64,000 nt of DNA from Antilocapra americana (GCA_007570785.1 ML660774.1:13980059-14044058), one strand, 5' to 3'; counted from the first letter of the stretch, positions 45,128 through 56,674 are shown. Program-made: numbers and translations. The notes: generated from the sequence alone by a model not told the origin.

Positions 45128-47216
45128 CAGTACAGTTTGGTCACTCAGTCATGTGTGACTCTTTGTGACCCCATGGACTGCAGCATGCCAGGCCTCCCTG
45201 TCCGTCACCAACTTCCAAAGTTTACTCAAACTCATGTCCATTGAGTCGGTGATGCCATCCAACCATCTCATCTTCTGTTGTCCCCTTCTTCTCTCACCTT
45301 CAATCGTTCCATCCTTGAGGGTCTTTTCAAATGAGTCAGCTCTTCTCATAAGGTGTCCAAAGTATTGGAGTTTCAGCTTCAACATCAGTCACTCCAATGA
45401 GCACTCAGGACTGATTTCTTTTAGCATGGACAGCTTGGATCTCCTTGCAGGTTAAGGGACTCTCAAGAGTCTTCTACAACACCACAGTTCAAAAGTATCA
45501 ATTCTTTGGAACTCAGCTTTCTTCATAGTCCAAATTTCACATCTATACATGACTACTGGAAAAACCATAGCCTTGACTAGATGGACCTTTGTTGGCAAAG
45601 TAATGTCTCTGCTTTTTAATATACTGTCTAGTTTGGTCATAACTTTTCTTCCAAGGGGTAAGTGTCTTTTTATTTCAAGGCTGCAGTCACCATCTGCAGT
45701 GATTTTGGAGCCCCCAAAATAAAGTCACCCACTGTTTCCACTGTTTCTCTGTCTATTTGCCATGAAGTGATGAGACCAGATGCCATGATCTTTGTTTTCT
45801 GAAAGTTGAGTTTTAAGCCAACTTTTTCACTCTCCTCTTTCACTTTCATCAAGAGGCTCTTTGGTTCTTATTCACTTTCTACCATAAGAGTGGTGTCATC
45901 TGCATATCTAAGGTTATTGATATTTCTCCTGGCAATCTTATTTCCAGCTTGTGCTTCCTCCAGCCCAGTGTTTCTCATGATGTACGCTGCATATAAGTTA
46001 AATAAGCAGGGTGACAATATACAGGCTTGATGTACTCCTTTTCCTGTTTAGAACTAGTCTGTTGTTCCATGACCAGTTCTAACTATTGCTTCCTGACCTG
46101 CATACAGGTTTCTCAAGAGGCAGGTCAGGTGGTCTGGTATTCCCATCTCTTTAAGAATTTTCCACAATTTATTGTGATCCCCACAGTCAAAGGCGTTGGC
46201 ATAGTCAATAAAGCAGAAATAGATGTTTTTCTGGAACTCTCTTTTCTGATAATCCAGTGAATGTCGGCAATTTGATCTCTTATTTCTCTGCCTTTTTTAA
46301 ATCCAGCTTGAATATCTGGAAGTTCATGGTTCATGTATTGCTGAAGCCTGGTTTGGAGAATTTTTAGCATTGCTTTACTAGCATATGAGATGAATGCAAT
46401 TATGCAGTAGTTTGAGCTTTCTTTGACACTGCCTTTCTTTGGGGTTGGAATGAAAGCTGACCTTTTCCAGTCCTGTGGCCACTGCTGAGTTTTCCAAATT
46501 TGCTGTCCTATTGAGTGCAGCACTTTCCCAGCATCATCTTTAGGATTTTAAATAGCTCAACTGGAATTCCATCGCCTCCACTAGCTTTGTTCATAGTGAT
46601 GCTTTTAAGGCCCAGTTGACTTCACATGCCAGGATGTCTGGCTCTAGGTGAGTGATCACACCATCATGGTTAACTGGGTCATGAAAATATTTTTTGTACA
46701 GTTCTCCTGTGTATTCTTGCCACCTCTTCTTAATATCTTCTGCTTCTGTTAGGTCCATACCATTTCTGTCCTTTGTTGAGCCCATGCATGAAATGTTCCC
46801 TTGGTATCTCTAATTTTCTTGAAGAGATCTCTAGACTTTTCCATTCAATTGTTTTCCTCTATTCCTTTGCACTGATCACTGAGGAAGGCTTTCTGATCTC
46901 TCCTTGCTACTTTGAAATTCTGCCTTCAAATTGGTATATCTTTCCTTTTCTCCTGTGCTTTTGGCTTCTCTTCTTTTCACAGCTATTTGTGAGGCCTCCT
47001 CAGACAGCCATTTTGCTTTGTTGCATTTCTTTTTCTTAGGGATGGTCTTGATCCCTGTCTCCTGTACAAAGTCACAAACCTCCGTCCCTAGTTCATCAGA
47101 CACTCTGTCAATCAGATCTAATCCCTTAAATCTATGCTTACTTTCACTGTATAATCATAAGTGATTTTATCTAGGTCATACCTGAATGGCCTAGTGGTTT
47201 TCCCTACTTTCTTCAA
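45128..47216 (-). mobile_element. BovB, long arm of a head-to-head inverted pair
   Basis: 3' tail near 45128-45160, then antisense C-terminal region, reverse transcriptase (minus-strand 46125-46523 with FIPTPKKGSVKESSNYC and DIQAGFKKGREIRDQIADIHWI) and linker (KKKKCNKAKWLSEEASQIAVKRREAK, 46876-47103) ending near CCCTACTTTCTTCAAT at 47216. Motif A and motif C regions are in different frames. Within a few bases a plus-strand BovB begins (47224), sharing unusual variants with this arm. Confidence 0.95.
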
Positions 47217-47223
47217 TATGTCA

Positions 47224-48003
47224 TCTTCAGATATGCAGATGACACCACCCTTAAGGCAGAAAGTGAAGAACTAAAGAGCCTCTTGATGAAAGTGAAAGAG
47301 GAGAGTGAAAAAGTTGGCTCAAAGCTCAACAGTCAGAAAACGAAGATCATGGTGTACAGTCCCATCACTTCATGGCAAATATATTGAGTAAACAGTGGAA
47401 ATAGTGGGTGACTTTATTTTTGGAGGCTCCAAAATCACTGCAGATGGTGACTGCAGCCTTGAAATAAAAAGACACTTACCCCTTGGAAGAAAAGTTATGA
47501 CCAACCTAGACAGCATATTAAAAAGCAGAGACATTACTTTGCCAACAAAGGTCCATCTAGTCAAGGCTATGGTTTTTCCAGTAGTCATGTATAGATGTGA
47601 AAGTTGAACTGTGAAGAAAGCTGAGTGCCAAACTAATGCTTTTGAACCGTGGTGTTGTAGAAGACTCTTGAGAGTCCCTTGGACTGCAAGGAGACCCAAC
47701 CAGTCCATCCTAAAGGAGATCAGTCCTGGGTGTTCATTGGAAGGACTGATGTTGAAGCTGAAACTCCAATACTTTGGTCACCTGATGTGAAGAGCTGACT
47801 CTTTGAAAAATACCCTGATGCTGGGGAAGATTGAAGGAGGGAGGAGAAGGGGAAGACAGAGGATGAGATGGTTGGATGGCATCACCTATTCAATGGACAT
47901 GAGTTTGAGTAAACTTTGGAAGTTGGTGATGGACAGGGAGGCCTGGAGTGCTCCAGTCAATGGGGTCGCAAAGAGTCAGACATGACTGAGTGACTGAACT
48001 GAA
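47224..48003 (+). mobile_element. BovB, short arm of the inverted pair
   Basis: Sense BovB starting at the motif C region (AGATATGCAGATGACACCAC, encoding RYADDTT) and ending at GACTGAACTGAACTGA. It mirrors 45128-45930. Both arms read GCCTTGAAATAAAAAGACAC and CTTACCCCTTGGAAGAAAAG where other BovB copies in the window read GCCATGAAATTAAAAGAC and CTCCTTGGAAGGAAAG. Both also share GTGGGTGACTTTATTTT and AACTTTGGAAGTTGG. Confidence 0.95.
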
Positions 48004-50481
48004 CTGAGGTCTTGATACTACTTTTCACCTACACAGTAGTTGAAAAGTTAGAGAAATAGATGTATTAATGATATATTTTAAATGTGCAGTTGGCCAGAGT
48101 TGTTGATAAATTAGATGTGATGCTTATGTCAGGAAGGTTAAATAATGAATGTGTTTTCTGACATATATAAGATTTTACATAGAAATTGTAATTATTTCAT
48201 TATATATGAGTAAAATAAACCATAATTAGAAAGGAATATTTTTTCATTGCCTCATTTTAACATACTATCTCATCTCATTTATTGATTCTTTTCTAATCCT
48301 TACTTTAAATTTCAGTATGTTTTTAATTTGAGAGTGTTAGTCTTGACTTACTATTCCTCAAAATGATCATATTACAGAATCTTAGAGAAATATTGCCAAT
48401 ATCTGCAAATTATAAATTAAATAAATTATCTCTATAATTTTTTCTTTTGATACCAAACTTGAATGAGTGAAATTCCAGAAATTACCTAAATATTTTTGTA
48501 CCCAATGGAGATACCATTTGCTCTTACTTATGAATTGTTGCATTTCAGGGAAGCATTTTTACAGGTAAGGGAATGAATATTCTTCTGAATCCTTTTGGGA
48601 GGTTATTGTAGCAAGAGGTTGGACCAAAATCAGGAGATAGAAAACAAGGCACCAGGAAAGACAGAAAAAGGAATAGAAATCAGATAACTGAAATTAGTTT
48701 CAAAATCACAAATCAAGATTGGGGATAGAAGAGATAGTAAATAGTAATACTAGCGTTAATTAAATTAATATCCTTCTGGGACAAAGAGAGAACTTTGACA
48801 TTTATTACTGCTTAACCAGATCCCCATGGTCATTGTTACCAAGTGGTCTTTTTTGCAGGTCAAAGCCAGATCTTCTTGTTCTGAAACAAAGTGTCAGTAG
48901 AAGCCTGTGGAGTTAAACAATTAGCTCTCTGGGTTTCTTTCTTCCTTTTGTTCTTCCTTTTTTAGTATCAGTAGAGGTATCTGAATACATTTAAGTAAAG
49001 GTTACAAATTTTCTTCCTGCAGTTTTTAAAATTTACCTGGAAAACTAATATAACAGTATCCTTAGAAAGGAAATAATAGTATGAACTGTGACTTTCTATT
49101 ACTCTGACAATAGTACCCTGGAAGAATGATGATACTTTTAGAGGTCTATTATCACTTCATTGAAACATGTAGTAAACAAGGCTCCTAAAAGTCAGTGTAC
49201 ATTCTTAGAGTTTATTGTTCCTGTCATGACATTCATCTGGCAAGAATATGCCTATCTCTTAATAATTAAAATGACTACATATTTCAAGCTTTAGTGCACA
49301 GATAAGAAAGTTCATGGCTTATATATTGTCACCCTCTCTCTCGTATGCCCATGGCAGACATCAATAATTGATCTTGGCATGCTTTCCTGCTGAACCTACA
49401 ACTAGGTTTCACAATTCCTCTCAAAAAAAACACTCCAGGCAGCCACTGACAATTGATTGAGATTGGCAATGAAGTGATGGCGATTTGTCATTCCTCTTTT
49501 CTGGGAGTCCATTTGTACCTTCCTTAATATAGAAAGTGAATTTGTAACATTACATTAACATTTTTGATATATGTTTCATAGGTTAAAATATAAGTACCCA
49601 ATGAGAGGAGGATATTTTAAGTAAATGATAATAGATAGTTTCTCAGAGAATAAGCAGTATGATTTCTGAGCTGTAGTTGGGCTGCATTATTAAAGAAATT
49701 GAATCATTTTTAGGATATACATATATTATATTAAACCATAAATATAACCATATTTAACCATAGTAATAATGTGGGATTCATTGCTATGCAGTCTGACATT
49801 GAAAAAATCAGCAGGTCATGTACAACTAAATCATTTCATCATATAATTTTTTGAATGCTTAAAATACAATCAAAAATTGCACTGTATTTTGAGAAGCTCT
49901 AAATAAAGATAGGTCTGGGGTCCTGACCTCAAGGAACCTAATCACCAAGTAGAGTGGAAATTCTCATAAGAAAGCAGCAACTTCACTTTATTTGAAAATG
50001 TGAAAACCTATGACAAACAAAAACCCGCTAACAGGGAAATAAAGTAAATTTATACTTTACAGGTAACAAAACTAGGTTTATTGTCAGTGGTAAGAAAAAA
50101 TGATCAATCGTATCCAAGTTCCATTTGTGGATCTTTCTGTCTCACAATATTGAACTTAAATGAAGTTTTAAATTTTAGCTGCAAAAAAAAAAAAAAAAAC
50201 CCCTAAGATCTTTATGATGATTTTGTTTAAAAAATACAATTAATATTAAAATATTGTTCACTTAAAGCTATTTGAAATAAGCCATTACTTTTATATTTTT
50301 ATTGCATAACCTTCCTTACTAGTATTTTTATTTAAGTTAAAAGTTGCTTTTGAATGGGCATAACTAAAATATTTACATAAATGAATGCCTTTCTTTGGTA
50401 TTTTAATTTAATGTGTAACCATACTCAACTAGTACAACTTATGTGCTCAGTATTTCTGGCTCTAAAATGTATGAAGACTAT
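48004..50481. other. Long repeat-poor stretch
   Basis: About 2.5 kb of AT-rich DNA with no recognised repeat except an A-run at 50185-50201. No coding exon seen. Confidence 0.4.
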
Positions 50482-50752
50482 ATTCATTGGAAGGACTGAT
50501 GCTGAAGCTGAAACTCCAGTACTTTGGTCACTTGATGCAAAGAACTGACTCATTGGTAAAGACCCTGATGCTCAGAAAGATTGAAGGTGGGAGGAGAAGG
50601 GGATGACAGAGGATGAGATGGTTGGATGACATCACTGACTCAGTGGACATGAGTTTGAGTAAACTCCAGGAGTTGGTGATGGACAGGGAGGCCTGGTGTA
50701 CTACAATCCATGGGGTCACAAAGAGTCAGACACAACTGAGCATCTGAACTGA
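50482..50752 (+). mobile_element. BovB 3' end, 271 bp
   Basis: Sense BovB from CATTGGAAGGACTGATGCTG through GGATGACAGAGGATGAGATG to ACTGAACTGACTGACTG-like terminal repeats. No clear TSD. Confidence 0.93.
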
Positions 50753-51421
50753 CTGACTGGCTGCATGAGTAGAAAATGATGCTGTATAAACAGAAGAAAA
50801 ATCTCAGTTTATATATGGAGACTATCTTCTAACAGAATTGGAATTTTTTTTGACACTTGAAACATAGCTCTGATTTTAGTATGCAAAATCTGCATTAATT
50901 ATTTATGTATTTAATAATACATAAACCTGGTTTAATTAATATTAAACCAGGTTTACTAAGATTTCATCCATATAAGTCAACTTCATACCATGTTATGAGA
51001 TAAATTTGAGTTAGAATCCAGATTTTTTCCCCCATTTGTTAGCTATGTAACTTGGGGACAATTATTTCTTTCATGGCAGAAAAATTGGTATATATTAACA
51101 TTCTGTGGTTTTAATGATTACTTTTAAAAGTATTATATGAATCTTCCAGCATAGGACTTGGAACATAAAGGCCCTTTTCCCACATTCTTGTCTAATTCAG
51201 TACTGCAATGTATCTTTGTAGATTTTTTCAGATGTATCATTTTGGGGAAAAAAAAGTTCTGCAATCAATGAGATAAGTTAATCCCAGGGAAGGTCAGAAA
51301 CAGCTTTCCTAAACAGTCAAATATCAGGCACCCCAGTATGTTCCACATATGGGACTGGATTTAGGGAAGAATAACAGCTTCTGCCTTCATGCATAAAAGG
51401 CATTTGAATTGTCCAAAAATT
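50753..51421. other. Non-repeat stretch
   Basis: 50925-50960 contains a short inverted repeat (AAACCTGGTTTAATTAATAT then ATTAAACCAGGTTT). Nothing else recognised. Confidence 0.45.
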
Positions 51422-51435
51422 GTACAGACCTTTTT

Positions 51436-52113
51436 TTTTAAATTATAGATTATTTATTTATTTATTTATTTATTTTTATTTTTAATTGAAAGATAATTGC
51501 TTTATTTATTTTTTTTTTATTGTTTTTGTCATACATTGTCATGATATCACCATGGGTTTACATATGCTTCCCCTCCGGAACTCCCCTCCCTCCTCCCTCC
51601 TCCCCGGGAAATCTCGCTGCACCAGTCCCAAGCATCAATCCTGGGCTGGTGATTGATTAGACACATGACAATTAACATGCCTCAATGCCCTTCTCCCATA
51701 TCATCCCACCCTTACCCTCATCCACAAGTCAACGAGTCTATTCTATACATCTGTGTTCCTTTTGTTGTCTCCCATGTTGGGTTCTCGTTACTGTCTTTCT
51801 AAATTCCATATATATGCGTTAATATACTGTATTGTTGTTTTTGCTTCTGGCTTACTTCACTCTGGATAATGGGCTCCAGTTTCGTCCATCTGAGTAGAAT
51901 TGCTTCAAATGAATTTTTTTTAATGCTGAGTAATATTCCATTGTGTATATGTACCACAGCTTTCTTATCCATTTGTCAGTTGATGGGCATCTAGGTTGCT
52001 TCCATGTCTTGGCTATTGTAAACAGTGCAGCGATGAACATTGGGGTACACGTGGCTCTTTCAATTCTGGTTTCCTCGGTGTATATGCCCAGCAGTGGGAT
52101 TGCCGGGTCATAG
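51436..52113 (-). mobile_element. Ruminant L1 3' end with composite tail, 14-bp TSD
   Basis: Minus-strand L1. The T-rich region 51436-51523 contains an ATTT run and the phrase AATTGAAAGATAATTGCTTT before a second T-run. Then come CATACATTGTCATGATATCA, the pyrimidine tract 51570-51606, CAATCCTGGGCTGGTGATTG, GCTGAGTAATATTCCATTGT, and CAGCAGTGGGATTGCCGGGT. A minus-strand frame (51852-52157) covers the ORF2 C-terminus from [35 protein letters not shown] at 51422-51435 and 52114-52127 is the TSD. The target TTTTT/A fits the L1 endonuclease preference. Confidence 0.96.
51451..51475. repeat. (ATTT)n simple repeat in L1 tail
   Basis: About six TTTA units in the T-rich tail. Confidence 0.9.
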
Positions 52114-52127
52114 GTACAGACCTTTTT

Positions 52128-52711
52128 ATAGCTATTTATTTTCACTCTATTTGACAAAACAGAGACAAATTCAAGAAACTAATTGCTTAGTTCTACTTAT
52201 TTATTTTTAATAATATTTGAAATGACACTTCTTTAAGTTACACTCTTTAAATAAAAATCTTAACGAAAACCTTAAACATGTGCACAAAGAAGGATGGATT
52301 GGAATGTTTAATCAATTATTTTTTTATAATAACAAAAAATAAAAACAATCTGCATGTCCATCAAAAGACTACTGAATATATACATTGTGATATATTCATA
52401 AATAGGATCCATAATGAATGAATAAAATATAGCCACACATAAAGCATGAATTAATCTTACAAATAATGTTAGCAGATAAATAATTGTTTAGAGAAATATA
52501 GTATTTTATACTTGTAAAAATATAAGTTAATTTATATAAGTAAAATGGATACATTTTATTGATCCTAAAAACATATGTAGTCAAAGTATGAAGAGTTCAT
52601 TGAAAAGTTCATATTCAATTCATAGTCTCAATTAGTTTGAAGTTAAACTGGTTAGTAGAAGATCACCATAAGGCTTAACTCTATTTTAAAGTTTTGCTTC
52701 CTAAGCAAATT
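52128..52711. other. Non-repeat AT-rich stretch
   Basis: No recognised feature. Confidence 0.4.
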
Positions 52712-53440
52712 GTTGAGTTATTGTTGTTTTCCAGCCCCTAAACTGTGTCTGACTTATTGCAACCACAAGGACTGCAGCATACCAGGCTCCTCTGTCCTCC
52801 ACTATCTTTCAGAGTGTACTCAAATTCATGTCCATTGAGTCAGAGAGGCTACCTAATCATCTCATCTTCTGCTGCCCTCTTCTTTTGCTTTCAATCTTTC
52901 CCAGCATCAGAGTCTTCTCCAATGAGTCAGTTCTGTGCATCAAGTGGCCAAGTCATTGGAGCTTCAGCAACAGTCCCTTGAATGAAAATTCAGGGTTTAG
53001 GATTGACTGATTTGATCTCCTTGAAGTCTGAGGGACTCTCAGGAGTTTTCTCCAACACCACAGTTCAAAAGCATCAATTCTTTGGTGCTCAGCTCTCTTT
53101 ATGGTCCAACTCTCACATCCATACATGACTACTGGAGAAGCCATAGCTTTGACTATACAGACGTTTGTTGGCAAAGTGACATCCCTGCTTTTTAATATGC
53201 TATCTAGGTTTGTCATAGCTTTCCTTCCAAAGAGCAAGGGTTTTTTAATTTCATGGCTGAATTCACCATCGGGGGGGGGGGGGGCGGGGGTCTTGGCACC
53301 CAAGAAAATAAAATCTGTCATTATTTCTACTTTTTCCCCTTCTATTTGCCATGAAGTTATGGAACCCAATGCCATGATTGTAGTTTTTTGAATGATGAGT
53401 TTCAAGGCAGCTGTTTCACTGTTCTTTCACCCTTATCAAG
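52712..53440 (-). mobile_element. BovB near full-span copy, 3' part
   Basis: This is the first of three pieces of one minus-strand BovB that runs to 56225. Antisense C-terminal region with ACTGCAGCATACCAGGCTCC, AGCATCAGAGTCTTCTCCAA and ATGACTACTGGAGAAGCCAT. The minus-strand frame 52953-53405 keeps much of the C-terminal domain (YGCESWTIKRAEHQRIDAFE) but is interrupted by the poly-G tract at 53271-53290. It is split at 53440 by a Bov-tA. Confidence 0.93.
53271..53290 (+). repeat. Poly-G tract inside BovB
   Basis: Fourteen G, one C, five G. Other BovB copies have ATCTGCAGTGATTTTGG at this place. See findings. Confidence 0.95.
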
Positions 53441-53647
53441 GAGACCCCTGGTAGCTCAGCTGGTAAAGAATCTGCCTGCAATGCAGGAGACTCTGCTTTG
53501 ATTCCGGGTTCAGTAGATCCAGTGGAGAAGGGAATGGCTACCCATACCAGTCTTCTGGCCTGGAGAATTCCAAGGGCAGAAGGAACCTGACAGGCTACAC
53601 ATTCCATGGGGTTGCAGAGACTTGGAATCGACTGAGCAACTTTTACT
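53441..53647 (+). mobile_element. Bov-tA SINE nested in BovB
   Basis: Head CCCTGGTAGCTCAGCTGGTA with good A-box-like GTAGCTCAGCTGG, CTGCAATGCAGGAGACTC, weak B box, body GGCTACCCATACCAGTCTTC, tail GGAATCGACTGAGCAACTTT. It interrupts the BovB between 53440 and 53648. Confidence 0.93.
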
Positions 53648-55387
53648 TTCAATTAGTTTCTCTTCAGTTTTTGCTTTTAGAGTGGTATCATCTGTATATC
53701 TGAGGTTTTAGATATTTCTTCCAGCAATCTTGTTTCCAGTTTATGATTCATCTAGCCCAGCATTTCATGTGATGTACTCTGTATAGAAGCTAAATAAGCA
53801 GGGTGACAATATACAGCCTTGACTTGCTCCTTCCCAATTTGGAACCAGTCTGTTGTTCCTTGTTTGGTTCTAACTGTCTCTTTTTGACCTGCATACAAGT
53901 TTCTCAGGAGACAAATGGTCTGGTATTTCTGTTTCTTTCAGAATTTTCCACACTTTGTTATGATCCACAAAGTCAGAGGCTTTAAGGTAGTCAAAAAAGC
54001 ATATGTTTTTCTGGAATTCCCTTGCTTTCTGTATGATCAAGTGGATATTGGCAATTTGACCTCTGGTTCCTCTGCCTTTTCTAAACCCAGCTTGTACATC
54101 TAAGTATTCTTGATTCATGTACTGCTGAGGGCTAGGTTAAAGAATATTGAGCATAAGCTAGCATGTGAATTGAGCATGATTGTGTGGTAGTTTGAACATT
54201 ATTTGACATTGTCCTTCTTAGGGGTTGGAACTTTTCTAGTCCTGTGACCACTGATGAGTTTTCCAAATTTGCTGATATATTGAGTGCAACACTTTAACAG
54301 CATCAAATTTTAGGATTTTTAAATAGCACAGCTGGAATTCCATCACTTCCACTATCTTTGTTCACAGTAATGCTTCCTAAGCTCCACTTGACTTCACCCT
54401 CCAGGATGTCTGGCTCTCGGAGGTGGTTATCTCGTGGTTATATGGGTTATTAAGACATTTTTGTATAGTTCTTCTGTATAGTCTTACCACCTCTTCTTAA
54501 TCTCTCCTGCTTCAGTTAGGTCCTTACTGTTTCTTACCTTTATCGTGCCCATCCTTGCATAAAGTGTTCTGTTGATATATTCAGTTTTGAAAGATTTCTA
54601 GTCATTTCCATTCGAATGTTTTTCTCAATTTCTTTGCATTGGTCTTTTAAGAAGATTTTATTATCTCTCCTAGATATTTTCTGTAACTTTGTATTCAGTT
54701 GGGTATATCTTTTCCTTTCTCCCTTGCCTTTGTTTCTTTTCTTTCCTCAGGTATGTGTAAAGCCTCCTCAGACAACCACTTTGACTTCTTATATTTCTTT
54801 TTCTTTGGGATGGTTTTGGTCACTGCTTCCTGTAAGCTGTTACAAAACTCTCTCCATAAAACTTCAAGCACTATGTCTAACAGATCTAATCCCTTGAATC
54901 TATTTTTCACCTCTATATAATTTTTCACCTCTCTGTGTAATCACAAGATATTTGATTTAGGTCATACCTGACTGGTGTAGTGGTTTACCCTACTTCTTCA
55001 ATTTAAGCCTGAATTTTGCAATAAGGAGCTCATGAAATTGAACCAAAGCACTGCTTTTCAGACTCTTTTGTTGACTATGAAGGCCACTCCATTTCTTCTA
55101 AGTAATGAATATATCCACAGTATTGATCATCTGCTCATAATCTGACAGGCAAGTGCCAGGTCTTGTTTTTGCTGACTGTGTAGAGTTAATACATTTCAAC
55201 TGCAAAGAACATGTTCAATCTGACTCCAGTATTGACTATCTGGTGATGTCCTTAGGTAGTCATCTCTTGTATTGTTGGAAAAAGGTGTTTGCTGTGACCC
55301 ATGTGTTCTCTTGAGAAAACTCTGTTGGCCTTTGCCTTGCTTCATTTTGTACTCCAAGGTCAAACTTGCCTGTTTTTCCAGGCATCT
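53648..55387 (-). mobile_element. BovB near full-span copy, middle part (reverse transcriptase, linker, part of endonuclease)
   Basis: Antisense motif C region (GGTATCATCTGTATATCTGAGG, encoding a RYTDDT-like sequence), reverse transcriptase (minus-strand 53870-54118 with DVQAGFRKGRGTRGQIANI), linker (minus-strand 54695-54928 with KKKKYKKSKWLSEEALHI), then the endonuclease C-terminal part (TGTGACCCATGTGTTCTCTTG, CTTGCTTCATTTTGTACTCC). At 55037-55133 an extra block of BovB endonuclease N-terminal sequence is out of place. Many stops and frameshifts are present. Confidence 0.9.
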
Positions 55388-55398
55388 CTTGACTTCCT

Positions 55399-55532
55399 TG
55401 GAGGAGGAAATGGCAACCCACTCCAGTATTCTTGTCTGGAGGATCCCATGAACAGAGGAGCCTGGCAGGCCATGGTCCATAGGGTCGCAGAGAGTTGGTC
55501 ATGACTGAAGCGACTAAATACGCACACATGCA
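55399..55532 (+). mobile_element. BovA-type half SINE nested in BovB, 11-bp TSD
   Basis: A headless BovA unit (GGAGGAAATGGCAACCCACT to CATGACTGAAGCGACTAAAT). CTTGACTTCCT at 55388-55398 and 55533-55543 is the TSD, so the 5' truncation happened at insertion. Confidence 0.94.
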
Positions 55533-55543
55533 CTTGACTTCCT

Positions 55544-56225
55544 ACTTTTGCTTTCCAGCCACTTATAATGAAAAAGGACAACTTTTTTGGTGTTAATTCT
55601 AAAAGATGTTGTAGGTCTTCACAGAACCATTCAACTTCAGCTTCTTTGGCATTAGTAGTTGGGACTTGAATTTGGATTACTACGATATTGAGTGGCTTGC
55701 CTTGGAAATGAATCGAGATCATTCTGTTGTTTTTGAAATTGAACTGAAGTACTGCATTTCAGACTCTCTTGTTGACTATGAAGGCTACTCTTGCCATCTC
55801 TTGCTTGACCATGTCCAATTTACCTTGATTCAGGGACCTAACATTCCAAGTTCCTATGCAATATTGTTCTTTATTGCATCAGACTTTCATCACCAGACAC
55901 ATCCACAACTGAGCTTCCTTTCTGCTTTGGCCCAGCTGCATCATTCTTTCTAGAGCTATTAGTTACTACCCTCTGCTCTTTCCTGGTAGCATATTGGACA
56001 CCTTCCAACCTGGAGGATTCATATCTTTTTGCCTTTTCATACTGTTCATGAGGTTTTCTTGGCAGAAATACTGGTGGATTGCCATTTCCCCCTCTAGTGG
56101 ACCACATTTTGTCAGAACTCTTCAATATGACCTGTCTTGTGTGGCCCTATAAGATATGGCTCATAGCTTCATTGAGTTGTGCAAACCCTTCTCCACAAGA
56201 AGGCTATGATCAATGAAGGGGTGCT
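55544..56225 (-). mobile_element. BovB near full-span copy, 5' part (endonuclease and 5' region)
   Basis: Antisense endonuclease: TTCAACTTCAGCTTCTTTGG, TGGATTACTACGATATTGAG, TTCAGACTCTCTTGTTGACT. It then jumps over about 100 bp of endonuclease to TGACCATGTCCAATTTACCT and runs through the BovB 5' region (GACCTAACATTCCAAGTTCC, CACCAGACACATCC, TTTTGCCTTTTCATACTG) to about 56225. This is the only copy here reaching the 5' region on the minus strand. Together the three pieces span about 3.1 kb of BovB. Confidence 0.9.
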
Positions 56226-56347
56226 GAGTTATATTACTCTCTTATTTTTCATATGTTTGATCTAATTTATACTTAAATAAAATAATGGAATTAATTTATT
56301 AATTCCTTTTAAAAAGTTAATGAATGACCCTTTTAAAAAACTTTATT

Positions 56348-56441
56348 CTTAATATAGTGTAAAACCATCTATAAAAAGATACATACATAATATATATACT
56401 TAATATAGTGTAAAACCATCTATAAAAAGATATATACATAT
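56348..56441 (+). repeat. 51-bp tandem duplication
   Basis: CTTAATATAGTGTAAAACCA then TCTATAAAAAGATA occurs at 56348 and again at 56399 with only minor differences downstream. Confidence 0.93.
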
Positions 56442-56443
56442 AT

Positions 56444-56674
56444 GTTGTTGCTGCTGTTGTTTAGTTGCTAAGTCGTGTTTACCTCTTTGCAACCCAATGA
56501 ACTATATATAGCTCGCCAGGCTCCTCTGTCTGTGGGATTTCCCCGGCAAGAACTTGCCTGGGAAAGCATGGGTGGCTGTTTCCTTCTCCCCATGATCTTC
56601 CCAATCCAAGGATCAAACCCGTGTCTCCTGCACTGACAGTTGGATTCCTTACCACTGAGCACCTGGAAAGTCCT
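56444..56674 (-). mobile_element. Bov-tA SINE, 13-bp TSD
   Basis: Antisense Bov-tA with TTGTTGCTGCTGTTGTTTAG tail, CAACCCAATGAACTATATAT, CCAAGGATCAAACCCGTGTC and CACTGAGCACCTGGAAAGTC. TATATACATATAT at 56431-56443 and 56675-56687 is the TSD, inside the second unit of the 51-bp duplication. Confidence 0.94.

Noticed and set aside
45128..48003. Explaining the BovB inverted pair as ordinary twin priming
   Set aside because: Twin priming of a single RNA cannot place the 3' end in both arms. The overlap of about 780 bp rules it out.
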